DNA of 6,413 bases, from contig JAWOBE010000204.1 in NCBI GenBank assembly GCA_046498185.1, forward strand, positions 1-6,413, read 5' to 3'. The position numbers and the translations under genes were made by a program. The notes below the pieces were generated by a model. The model did no database searches. It was not told where the DNA came from and worked only from the letters and a program-made list of their open reading frames with translations. Source of the DNA: CAYXDR01 sp046498185 (GTDB taxonomy: Bacteria > Desulfobacterota > DSM-4660 > Desulfatiglandales > Desulfatiglandaceae). Of the stretch, positions 1-6,167 are shown piece by piece; the first letter of the stretch is position 1, and the number at the start of each line of letters is the position of its first letter.

Positions 1-67
1 ATCGGTGAACCCTCGCCCCGAGGGCACCGGTGGTTCACCACTAACACTAACACGCGCCGCAGGCGCC
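1..67. repeat. 67-base flanking direct repeat, left copy
   Basis: This stretch matches 6347-6413 at 64 of 67 positions, in the same orientation. The differences are at positions 17, 18 and 27. The element is strongly self-complementary. GGTGAACC (4-11) can pair with GGTTCACC (32-39), and CCCTCG (10-15) pairs with CGAGGG (19-24) around a three-base loop. CACCGGTG (25-32) is itself palindromic. Two of the three differences fall in the loop, so the stem is kept. The last part (54-66) is the first unit of the hairpin-spacer array described separately. No open frame or transposase is attached. I see a dispersed structured repeat; its class is unknown to me. Confidence 0.85.
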
Positions 68-119
68 ACTAACACCAACACGGCCGCCCCGCGGCCCCAC
101 CAACACGCGCCGCAGGCGC
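40..119. repeat. Hairpin-spacer array, left end (three hairpins)
   Basis: Three short hairpins are separated by similar unstructured spacers. Hairpin one is GCGCC-gca-GGCGC (54-66). Hairpin two is GGCCGC-ccc-GCGGCC (82-96). Hairpin three is GCGCC-gca-GGCGC (107-119). The spacers are variants of CACTAACACTAACAC (40-53 and 67-81) and a shorter CCACCAACAC (97-106). Stem sequence varies while pairing and spacer are kept. The array lies downstream of the last gene of the operon on the minus strand, but there is no T run after the stems, so an ordinary intrinsic terminator is unlikely. Confidence 0.75.
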
Positions 120-231
120 TATGCCGATGAGTATCCGCCCCACGCTGTTCCTGCTTTTCTTTCTTTTCTTTGCGCCTTAGCGCCTCCACGCGATGCTCAA
201 ATCCGTCAGTTGTTCCAAAATCGGTAAGAGG
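120..231. other. Non-coding tail downstream of the operon
   Basis: No gene is visible between the hairpin array and the end of the ligase gene. It holds a pyrimidine-rich low-complexity run (about 149-172) followed by GCGCC-TTA-GCGCC (172-184), which is a direct repeat, not a stem. Near 215-227 the string CCAAAATCGGTAA resembles half a unit of the 37-base repeat at 6052-6163 (CCGAAATCGGTAA), which may be chance or a decayed copy. I see no convincing intrinsic terminator for the minus-strand operon. Confidence 0.4.
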
Positions 232-1608
232 TTATGGGCTGGTTTTATGGTGGTGGGGGTGGAAATGGAAGACATGGGTGAGGATGCCTGCGAGCATGGC
301 GAAGAAGAAGAGGTTTGCGGGGATCTGGAGGTTGAAGTCGAAGAAGCTGTGAAAGGCCATGGAAACCAGGCCGCTCCAGGCGCCTGCGGCGAGGAAGAAA
401 TGCCTGGAATAGCCGATGTGCCTGAAAAACCTTCGGAGTCCCAAAAGCCCACGTACAAGCAGGTAGAGCCAGCCGGCGGTTAAAAGCAGGAATCCCGGCC
501 AGCCGGTTTCCACCAGAAGCTGAAGGTAGTCGTTGTGGGTGTGGATGGAAAGCTGAGCGCTTTGCGCGTTCACCTGGAACACCGGCTCCACGATTTCGTA
601 GTTTCCGGGGCCCACACCAAAGGGGTGCTGCTGAATTATAAGCCAGGCATCCCGCCACTTGTCGAGCCTGCCAAGATTTTCATCGATTTCCATGAACCGC
701 TCGATCACCGAATCGAAACCTAGCTGGCCGCCGTATATCAATAAAAGAACGACGGCCGCCCCGCTGCCGATCCAGAAGCCCTTGCGCATGCCGGCGCCTG
801 AAAACGCCATGGCGCCCAGAAAGGCGACAAAACCCAAAATCCCCCCGGTGATTCCCGCGCGCGAACGGGAAAAAACCAGTGCCAGAAGGATCACCACCAG
901 CACAATGGCCATCAACAGCTGCCGGTTGAAACGATCTGAATTTATAAGGTGTTTCAGTTTAACTTTTTCGGTCTCCTCCCACGGAGAGAGGGAAAGAAGA
1001 TAACCCAGCATCAGCGGCCAGGTCATCTCGATCATCCCCGCGAAGTGATTGCGGTTGATATAGCTTCCCCGGGCGTTTCCCAGGCCGGATTCATAGTATC
1101 CCAGGACCCCGGTGGAAGGAATCAACGCCTGGATCAAGCCGTAGAACGCCTCGATGGCCACAACCACCAGGAGCATAATCACGAGGGCCTTCAAAAATTT
1201 TCCGTCCCGAGAAGCCGCTCGTACAAGCATCACAAGCAGGAAGGCTGCAAGCCAGAGGCTCCATCGGCTCACGGCAAGGCCTTGCAGGTAGGAGACAGAG
1301 CCGGACCCGCAGCCGACCCCGAGTATTTCGCAGGCCTGGTCCAGGATGGAAGCCCGAAAGGGGCTCAATGTTTGGAGGAGTTCCGGTGGAATCGGCACAA
1401 GGAGAAAGAGCGTCCACGCAAAAAACGCGTACACCAGCCACGCTGCCAGCCCGTTTTCCCGGAACGTCACCTTGTTCCGCCACCAGGCGAAAAGAAAGGT
1501 GACATAAACCGCCGCCGCATACCACACCCACACCCGGGGCTGCACGGCCGCATAAATGACGGGCATCGTGGCGAGGATGAACAGTAAAAGGTAACGTTCA
1601 AGTTTCAC
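232..1608 (-). CDS. O-antigen ligase / Wzy polymerase family membrane protein
   Basis: This is a 458-residue polytopic inner-membrane protein of the O-antigen ligase (Wzy_C) superfamily. Such proteins polymerise lipid-linked repeat units or transfer the finished glycan to an acceptor on the periplasmic face. Visible family marks are GSYINRNHFAGMIEM (181-195), SRSRAG (247-252), the HPFGVGPGNY loop (328-337), HTHNDYLQLLVETGWPG (356-372) and HSFFDFNLQIPAN (420-432). Hydrophobic segments fill the rest, with a large soluble loop at about 300-365, as usual. The start is GTG at 1608, which overlaps the stop of the upstream transferase (GTGA), with AAGG eight bases upstream. This points to translational coupling. 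The C-terminus is histidine-rich (445-454). Sequence alone does not separate ligase from polymerase. It could also be a protein O-glycosylation ligase. Confidence 0.88.
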   Translation of the reverse strand: MKLERYLLLFILATMPVIYAAVQPRVWVWYAAAVYVTFLFAWWRNKVTFRENGLAAWLVYAFFAWTLFLLVPIPPELLQTLSPFRASILDQACEILGVGCGSGSVSYLQGLAVSRWSLWLAAFLLVMLVRAASRDGKFLKALVIMLLVVVAIEAFYGLIQALIPSTGVLGYYESGLGNARGSYINRNHFAGMIEMTWPLMLGYLLSLSPWEETEKVKLKHLINSDRFNRQLLMAIVLVVILLALVFSRSRAGITGGILGFVAFLGAMAFSGAGMRKGFWIGSGAAVVLLLIYGGQLGFDSVIERFMEIDENLGRLDKWRDAWLIIQQHPFGVGPGNYEIVEPVFQVNAQSAQLSIHTHNDYLQLLVETGWPGFLLLTAGWLYLLVRGLLGLRRFFRHIGYSRHFFLAAGAWSGLVSMAFHSFFDFNLQIPANLFFFAMLAGILTHVFHFHPHHHKTSP

Positions 1609-3611
1609 GCACTACGCCTTTTCTTGAACAGAATGTTGTACACGCATTTGAAAAAGTAGGTTACCTGCGTCTTCACCGGGTTTTTACGGTAAGCTTCGAT
1701 ATACCTGCGCTCGGATTCCATGATTTCTTCGAGTGTTGTGGGCATGTCCGCATAGTAGGGCGGCAGCAGCCCGGGTTTCACCTGGCGTCTCAGTTGCCGA
1801 TGCTCTGGCGTGTAAATCTCAAGGTACTGCCGGCTCAGCGGCCTCACACCCACGAGCTGAAGGTCTCCCCGCAACCAGTTGTAAAGCATGGGAAGTTCGT
1901 CGATCCAGCATTTGCGCATAAACGCCCCCCAGGCGGTGACACGGAAATCGTCCTTGAATTTCCCACCTTCTTTTAGTTTATTCCGCTCATAAACGTATTC
2001 CTGGAGATATTCGGAGTACGGGTGCATCGTTCTGAACTTATAAACCGTGATGGGTTTTCCATGAAGCCCGTACCTCTTTAAACTCACAAGTGGCCCGTAG
2101 GTCGGGTCGGGGTCGTCTGCGGGCGTCATCACCTTGCGGGCGACGAAATAAAACCTCTGCGCGACGGACTCTTCGGCCACCGGCCGGAACCCGCAGTAAA
2201 AAAGGCGCCCCAGAATTTCCGCCCGCGATACCAAGCGATTCCGGCCCTTCGTCAACCCGAAATAGATCTTTTTGAAAAGAGGCAGCTTGGGAAGCACCCT
2301 GCCCCATATGAAATCGAAAATATAAAGGAAACGGCCCAGGTATTTGCCGGGAAAATGGCTGAAGAAAAAATCCCGGTGGGTTTCCAGCGTATGGGCCTTT
2401 CCCACCAGGTATCCGCCGGGTTTCAGCTTCGTGTGTGCCAGCAAAAAATACTGGTTTAGAAAGCGGATGTCGTTGATCTTGTGAAGGTTCACAATTAGTT
2501 TCTGCTTTTCGTCCTCCAGAACCCCCACGTTGAAAAGGTTTTCTGTGAACATGACAGAGGTTTCCGATGAATCGACGGCCGAAAGGTCCACGGCATTCCG
2601 GATGAAACCGTAAAGCTTAGGCTCGAAAAAATAGAGGGCATGATTGAGTTTTTCATCCACCGGATCCAGGCAAGGGGATTCTTCCTCTTCAGGGCACTCC
2701 AACACCTGCCGGGTCGCCCTTTTTTGGATGCCCGCCGGAAAGACTTGCCCCTCGAGGATGCCGGAGTAGCCCTTGTAACGGTAATAGAGGAGGAACAGGG
2801 CCAGTTCGAGACCCGAAAAAAGCACGATCGCTCCGAGAATCTGGGTCCTTGACATGTAATGATAGCGAAAGCCGAATATAACGAATGCCAATACAGCAGC
2901 AAAGGACAAAAGGGATTTTATGTTTATGCCTATCACATTATATATCGAGTGAAAATTATCCTTGTTGAATTTATCCAATACAATCGCAACAAAAAGCCAT
3001 GCCCCGAATAGGAAGAAAAAAATATCCAGATTGGTGCCTGTCCATGCGAATTGCCCGCGCTTCCAGTAGGTGGCCAGGTAAAAGCCTGCCATCAATAAAA
3101 ACGCATCTCCCAGCATAACGGATACTGAAATATCCCGGACCGACCGCCGCACCTTAGGTTGGCCACGTTCCTCCGTGCCCGTGTAGGCTTTCTGAAACGC
3201 CCTCTTATAAAGGAAAAATGCAGCCGCCTCCAGCGCGGCATAAAGAAAAACCGTTCCGTAGACCAGGAGCCTGGACATGTTGGTCAAGCCCCCGGTCACG
3301 ATGACCAGGGAAAGCACTGCAGCCAGAATGACCGCGGCGCCTGCGATTTCAACTGCGCCCTCAACCGGTCGGCCCCGATGAACAAACGAAAGTTTTTTGA
3401 AGAAAACAGACAGGATAAACCAGCACACGAGCAGGATGACCAGGAAATGATCGTGCCTTTCCCCCACCACCAGCGCGCCGTATTTAAAGAAATGTATCGT
3501 AAAAAACGAGAAGAGCAGCAGGAAAAGATCGGCCAGCAACAAAACGGCGTAACGCCCCATGCCCGTTTCCAAATGCGTGTCGCCGGTTTCCTGCACCCGG
3601 TTCACCTCCAT
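1605..3611 (-). CDS. Composite polyprenyl-phosphate sugar-1-phosphate transferase (bacterial sugar transferase)
   Basis: A 668-residue membrane enzyme predicted to move a sugar-1-phosphate from a UDP-sugar to undecaprenyl phosphate, the first committed step of glycan assembly. Residues about 20-137 and 160-279 are two hydrophobic four-helix modules that resemble each other. Residues about 320-493 look like the C-terminal part of a class I methyltransferase (NLHKINDIRFLNQ..LKPGG at 374-400) without a visible SAM glycine motif. The catalytic sugar-transferase core follows at about 503-668: KFRTM (525-529), the IDELPML motif with the Asp571-Glu572 pair matching the catalytic pair of PglC-type enzymes, and VGVRPL (587-592) where VGPRP is usual. 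ATG at 3611 is chosen because GGGAGG lies nine bases upstream and the 63-codon extension reads through the VanZ-like gene. Substrate unknown. The 3' end overlaps the ligase by four bases. Confidence 0.9.
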   Translation of the reverse strand: MEVNRVQETGDTHLETGMGRYAVLLLADLFLLLFSFFTIHFFKYGALVVGERHDHFLVILLVCWFILSVFFKKLSFVHRGRPVEGAVEIAGAAVILAAVLSLVIVTGGLTNMSRLLVYGTVFLYAALEAAAFFLYKRAFQKAYTGTEERGQPKVRRSVRDISVSVMLGDAFLLMAGFYLATYWKRGQFAWTGTNLDIFFFLFGAWLFVAIVLDKFNKDNFHSIYNVIGINIKSLLSFAAVLAFVIFGFRYHYMSRTQILGAIVLFSGLELALFLLYYRYKGYSGILEGQVFPAGIQKRATRQVLECPEEEESPCLDPVDEKLNHALYFFEPKLYGFIRNAVDLSAVDSSETSVMFTENLFNVGVLEDEKQKLIVNLHKINDIRFLNQYFLLAHTKLKPGGYLVGKAHTLETHRDFFFSHFPGKYLGRFLYIFDFIWGRVLPKLPLFKKIYFGLTKGRNRLVSRAEILGRLFYCGFRPVAEESVAQRFYFVARKVMTPADDPDPTYGPLVSLKRYGLHGKPITVYKFRTMHPYSEYLQEYVYERNKLKEGGKFKDDFRVTAWGAFMRKCWIDELPMLYNWLRGDLQLVGVRPLSRQYLEIYTPEHRQLRRQVKPGLLPPYYADMPTTLEEIMESERRYIEAYRKNPVKTQVTYFFKCVYNILFKKRRSA

Positions 3612-4009
3612 GACCTTTTGCCTCCCAACGCTCTTAAACACACAAAAACAACCAAAAGCAAGTAAAAAAGAACAACCCCCAGGACGTTTCCAACGATGTC
3701 GTAAAGATTGAATGTTCGGCAAGGGATGAAATAATGGGCTGCTTCGAGCACCGCCCCAAGCACCATCAACCCCGCCGGCACCCAGACAAGGACGCTCCAT
3801 CTCCTGTTTCGGAACGCCGCCCAGGCAAGCACGGACCCGGTGAAGTAGGCGAAAATGTGAAGATAGAAACCGTCGTCGATGGCCGAAGACATTTCCGGCG
3901 CCAGGTAGTCCCTGAAATTAACAAGGGAGAAGAAAACAATCGCCCCCAGCCAGAGGAGGAAGGGAATTAGAAGGACTGTGTTGAAATATTTCACGATCGT
4001 CTTAGCCAT
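3602..4009 (-). CDS. VanZ-like small membrane protein
   Basis: A 135-residue protein with about four hydrophobic segments (around 10-30, 48-66, 72-92, 104-127). The family marks of VanZ-like proteins are present: HIFAYF (51-56), then E89, HYFIPCRTFNLYDIVGNVLG (92-111) with an Arg-Thr pair, Asp104 and Asn108. VanZ gives low-level teicoplanin resistance in enterococci. The biochemical role of the wider family is not settled, and many members sit in surface-polysaccharide loci. Its stop overlaps the start of the sugar transferase by ten bases (ATGGAGGTGA), so the two are probably translated together and work in the same pathway. ATG at 4009 follows an in-frame TAA and has no clear Shine-Dalgarno sequence (CTTTCCCC precedes it), so translation may be weak or the true start may differ slightly. 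Confidence 0.85.
   Translation of the reverse strand: MAKTIVKYFNTVLLIPFLLWLGAIVFFSLVNFRDYLAPEMSSAIDDGFYLHIFAYFTGSVLAWAAFRNRRWSVLVWVPAGLMVLGAVLEAAHYFIPCRTFNLYDIVGNVLGVVLFYLLLVVFVCLRALGGKRSWR
3621..3626 (-). promoter_or_regulatory. Shine-Dalgarno site fixing the sugar transferase start
   Basis: On the minus strand GGGAGG precedes ATG (3611) by nine bases, inside the last codons of the VanZ-like gene. It decides for the 668-residue start over the 63-codon longer reading, which has no comparable site and overlaps the upstream gene. Confidence 0.75.
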
Positions 4010-4179
4010 GGGGAAAGTTATGGGTTATTGGTTATTGGGTGGCTGGTGAAGGGCAAACTCCAATATCCCTGTTCAATCCACGATGCTGCCACTGTACAGT
4101 ACCGTGTTCAGATCTTTACGCCGGATAACGCTCAGGGGTATCAGAGAGTGCCCTCTGGCCTTTTTTCATCCATAAGCCA
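4010..4179. other. 170-base gap between wbpB and the VanZ-like gene
   Basis: No gene of normal size is seen. On the plus strand it holds a tandem GGTTATT repeat (4022-4037), a perfect ten-base palindrome ACTGTACAGT (4091-4100), and CAGAG/CTCTG arms able to form a small hairpin in the segment at about 4141-4160. The gap could carry a promoter for the three-gene unit downstream, but I cannot find a convincing -35/-10 pair. No strong terminator follows wbpB, so read-through is possible. Confidence 0.4.
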
Positions 4180-5145
4180 TTACCCATCGCAAAACGGATG
4201 ACGCTCCCCAATCCGCCCCGTCACTTCCGCATTCCGGATCGTATACACCGTCTCGAGGCTGGGGCGTGCCTCGTCCAGCGGGAACCCCCGCCCGGCCAGG
4301 ATTTCCTGGTAGCTCCGCGTATGCAGATCCGTAAACCCGCCGGAAAACTCGATCTCCTCGCCGTCCACCAGGATGGACCGGTAGGTGCGCATGCCCTTGT
4401 CTGTGGCCTCCTTCGGCAGAAAATCCGCGTTCACGCTCAAAAACCACCGTACCCGCGCATGGGCCAGGTCGAAATACCCGGCTGCCGTGTCCGGTTCGGA
4501 CTTGTGCACGATATTGGTCTTTACCGCCCCGAAAATCCACATGAGCATATCGAAAAAATGGATCCCGATGTTGGTGGCGATGCCCCCGGATTTTTCCAGG
4601 GCCCCTTTCCAGGACACAAAATACCACCGGCCCCGGGAGGTCAAATAGGTCAAATCAATATTATACATCTTGTCCGGATTTTGTGCCAGCTCGGCCGCCA
4701 CCTTTTGCTTCAGCGCGATGATGCTCGGATGCAGCCTGAGCTGCAGAATGTTCCAGACCTGCGCCCCGTTTTCCGCCTGGAGCTCGGCCAGGGCATCCAG
4801 GTTCCAGGGATTGAGCACAAGCGGTTTTTCGCAGATGGCATCGGCCCCGATACGCAGCGCAAAGCGCATGTGTGCATCGTGGAGGTAGTTGGGCGAGCAG
4901 ATGCTCACATAATCGACCGCCTCCTCTCCTTTTCGCCGCAGCTTTTCCGCATGCCGGTCAAACCGCTCGAACTCCGTGAAAAACGCGGCCTCCGGAAAAT
5001 AACTGTCAATTACCCCCACGGAATCATTGGGGTCCAGGGCCGCTACCAGGCGGTTCCCCGTCTCGGCAATGGCCCGCATATGACGGGGCGCCACATATCC
5101 GGCCGCACCGATGAGTGCAAAATTCTTCTGTAACTGATCTGTCAT
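4180..5145 (-). CDS. wbpB: UDP-N-acetylglucosaminuronate 3-dehydrogenase (WbpB/WlbA type, Gfo/Idh/MocA family)
   Basis: A 321-residue cytoplasmic oxidoreductase. WbpB/WlbA enzymes oxidise C3 of UDP-GlcNAc-uronate using bound NAD, giving the 3-keto sugar that the aminotransferase WbpE converts to the 3-amino sugar. The N-terminal Rossmann fold carries GAAGY (13-17) and the family string APRHMRAI (19-26). SICSPNYLH (81-89) and CEKPLV (105-110) follow, with Lys107 matching the conserved catalytic lysine of the family. TNIGIHFFDML (191-201) holds His196. YRSILVDGEEIEFSGGFTDLH (255-275) and EILAGRG (281-287) are typical of this subfamily rather than of general Gfo/Idh proteins. ATG at 5145 is chosen because AGGAG lies five bases upstream; a ten-codon longer start at 5175 lacks this. 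Length and motifs look intact. No wbpE is in the window. Confidence 0.92.
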   Translation of the reverse strand: MTDQLQKNFALIGAAGYVAPRHMRAIAETGNRLVAALDPNDSVGVIDSYFPEAAFFTEFERFDRHAEKLRRKGEEAVDYVSICSPNYLHDAHMRFALRIGADAICEKPLVLNPWNLDALAELQAENGAQVWNILQLRLHPSIIALKQKVAAELAQNPDKMYNIDLTYLTSRGRWYFVSWKGALEKSGGIATNIGIHFFDMLMWIFGAVKTNIVHKSEPDTAAGYFDLAHARVRWFLSVNADFLPKEATDKGMRTYRSILVDGEEIEFSGGFTDLHTRSYQEILAGRGFPLDEARPSLETVYTIRNAEVTGRIGERHPFCDG

Positions 5146-5150
5146 GATTT

Positions 5151-5155
5151 CTCCT
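5151..5155 (-). promoter_or_regulatory. Shine-Dalgarno site of wbpB
   Basis: AGGAG on the minus strand, five bases before ATG (5145). It fixes the start. Its first bases overlap the TAG that closes the 48-codon open frame at 5154-5300. Confidence 0.8.
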
Positions 5156-5236
5156 ATAGATTTTTTCCGGAACATTTTTTTTCGGGGCTGAATCTTGACG
5201 GCCGTGCTTCAGTGGTCTTGAAACCCGGTGCCACAG

Positions 5237-5274
5237 GAAAAGCATCCCAGAGCGCCTCGAGCCACCTGCTTTTC
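5237..5274. repeat. Eight-base inverted repeat with 22-base centre
   Basis: GAAAAGCA (5237-5244) is perfectly complementary to TGCTTTTC (5267-5274). The centre includes the palindrome CTCGAG (5256-5261). It lies about 90 bases before the wbpB start on the transcribed strand. It might be an mRNA hairpin or a binding site; no T run follows it. Confidence 0.4.
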
Positions 5275-5290
5275 TCAAGCGGTTCAAAAA

Positions 5291-5315
5291 ACACCAACAC
5301 CCAACACCGCAGGTG
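5291..5315. repeat. Hairpin-spacer family member inside the operon
   Basis: ACACCAACACCCAA is followed by CACC-gca-GGTG (5305-5315). Both the spacer and the GCA loop match the arrays at the two ends of the window, although the stem is only four base pairs. I infer a short or decayed member of the same family, placed just after the wbpD stop. Confidence 0.5.
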
Positions 5316-5329
5316 ACCCCGCTTCCCCG

Positions 5330-5899
5330 CTATGCAATGATTTCAGATCCCCTGAGTTGATAGCGATCACCGGTGTGAGGGCAGATGGCTTCCCCTTCGC
5401 CGGTCAGGGGCAGGTCCAGCTGCTCGCCGAAACGGCTCATCCACCCGACCTGCCGGGCCGGCACCCCCGCCACGAGGGCATAGGGCTTCACCGGCCGGTT
5501 CACCACAGCCCCGGCCCCCACAAATGCGTACTCCCCGATATCATTGCCGCACACAATGGTGCAGTTGGCCCCCAGGGTCGCGCCTTTCCCCACCCGGGTG
5601 GCCCGGTATTCATCTTTCCGGGGCACGGCGGACCGGGGGTTGTACACATTGGTGAACACCATGGACGGCCCGCAGAACACGTCATCTTCCAGCACCACAT
5701 TGTCGTACAAAGACACATTGTTTTGGATCTTGACATTGCGCCCGATCATCACCTTGTTGCCCACAAACACGTTCTGGCCAAGGGAGCAGTTCTCCCCGAC
5801 CACGGCCCCGCCGCAGATGTGCACCCAGTGCCACACCCGGCTGCCCTCGCCGATCACCGCACCCTCATCCACAATTGCTGTTTCATGAATAAATGTCAT
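5330..5899 (-). CDS. wbpD: UDP-2-acetamido-3-amino-2,3-dideoxy-glucuronate N-acetyltransferase (WbpD/WlbB type)
   Basis: A 189-residue cytoplasmic left-handed beta-helix acetyltransferase. WbpD/WlbB uses acetyl-CoA to acetylate the 3-amino group of UDP-GlcNAc3NA, giving UDP-2,3-diacetamido-2,3-dideoxy-glucuronate for O-antigen or capsule assembly. The hexapeptide repeats run from about residue 8 to 148. Subfamily marks are SRVWHWVHIC (20-29), LGQNVFVGNKV (40-50), KIQNNVSLYDNV (57-68), FCGPSMVFTNVYNPRS (75-90), KGATLGANCTIVCG (105-118), AGVPARQVGWMS (144-155) and the C-terminal CPHTGDRY (173-180). Asn84 lies in the conserved FTNVYNP segment. ATG at 5899 follows AGGA by seven bases, and the family alignment begins there; the 13-codon upstream extension is not family-like. 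It is the first gene of the cluster in this window, 184 bases before wbpB. Confidence 0.94.
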   Translation of the reverse strand: MTFIHETAIVDEGAVIGEGSRVWHWVHICGGAVVGENCSLGQNVFVGNKVMIGRNVKIQNNVSLYDNVVLEDDVFCGPSMVFTNVYNPRSAVPRKDEYRATRVGKGATLGANCTIVCGNDIGEYAFVGAGAVVNRPVKPYALVAGVPARQVGWMSRFGEQLDLPLTGEGEAICPHTGDRYQLRGSEIIA

Positions 5900-6051
5900 C
5901 CTTTTTTCCTCTGCAGACAGCACTGACATGACCCACACCTTCTTACCCTCTCATCTTCTCATCTTTTCTTTCGCCGGGCAATCACCCTTTTAATGATGTA
6001 GAAACCGGAGCAATCTTCCGGAGCCTTTCCAGAACCCCTGACCAAAACATC
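5900..6051. other. Non-coding leader upstream of wbpD
   Basis: No gene recognised. On the plus strand it contains a pyrimidine-rich simple stretch (about 5939-5972, with TCTCATCTTCTCATCTT) and the small inverted repeat CCGGA (6005-6009) / TCCGG (6017-6021). On the minus strand that stem is followed by TTTCT, a poor terminator at best. A wbpD promoter would be expected here if the gene is first in its operon, but no clear pair of boxes is seen. Confidence 0.4.
5907..5910 (-). promoter_or_regulatory. Shine-Dalgarno site of wbpD
   Basis: AGGA on the minus strand, seven bases before ATG (5899). It supports the 189-residue start over the in-frame ATG at 5938. Confidence 0.65.
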
Positions 6052-6163
6052 TTACCGAAAACGGCCCAAGGCCGAAATCGGTAATGGGTTGCCGAAAGTG
6101 GCTTTGGGCGGAAAGCGGTAATGGATTTCCGAAAATAGCCTTGAGCCGAAATCGGTAAAGTGT
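6052..6163. repeat. Three-copy 37-base tandem repeat with internal dyad
   Basis: CCGAAA or CGGAAA recurs at 6055, 6072, 6092, 6109, 6129 and 6146, with spacing 17, 20, 17, 20, 17. This gives three units of 37 bases. Each unit is a dyad. In the first, TTACCGA (6052-6058) pairs with TCGGTAA (6078-6084) and CGGCC (6062-6066) with GGCCG (6070-6074), around a CAA loop and a 3x3 A-rich internal loop. The second and third units keep the outer stem better than the inner one. The array runs directly toward the hairpin-spacer element at 6168. Confidence 0.8.
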
Positions 6164-6167
6164 CTCA

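Larger units (their letters stand above)
5146..5329. other. 184-base gap between wbpD and wbpB
   Basis: No recognised gene. On the plus strand the arms GAAAAGCA (5237-5244) and TGCTTTTC (5267-5274) form an inverted repeat around a 22-base centre containing CTCGAG. At 5291-5315 there is a degenerate member of the hairpin-spacer family. On the minus strand a frame stays open for 48 codons (5154-5300) with only GTG/TTG starts and no ribosome site. Promoter or terminator function is not evident. Confidence 0.45.

Noticed and set aside
40..119. CRISPR array
   Set aside because: The regularly repeated parts are short and themselves vary. There are no unique 30-40 base spacers and no cas genes.
54..119. 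Intrinsic terminators for the operon
   Set aside because: The stems are GC-rich, but none is followed by a T run on either strand.
949..1587. Plus-strand open frame of 212 codons
   Set aside because: It is antisense to the ligase gene, shows no recognisable family, and has a biased composition typical of a shadow frame.
3612..3800. A 63-codon longer N-terminus for the sugar transferase
   Set aside because: It reads through the VanZ-like gene in another frame, is not family-like, and lacks a ribosome site. GGGAGG before 3611 marks the real start.
4116..4169. Minus-strand 17-residue open frame after wbpB
   Set aside because: It is too short, has no ribosome site, and nothing supports it as a peptide.
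4198..5133. Plus-strand open frame of 311 codons
   Set aside because: It is antisense to wbpB, which has clear family motifs. The plus-strand protein has none and is rich in Pro, Arg, His and Gly, as shadows often are.
5228..5926. Plus-strand open frame of 232 codons
   Set aside because: It is antisense to wbpD and has a His/Pro/Gly-rich composition with no motif.
5990..6020. Promoter for wbpD with a TTGCTC -35 box
   Set aside because: With 15-17 base spacing the -10 candidates match the consensus poorly, so I do not claim it.
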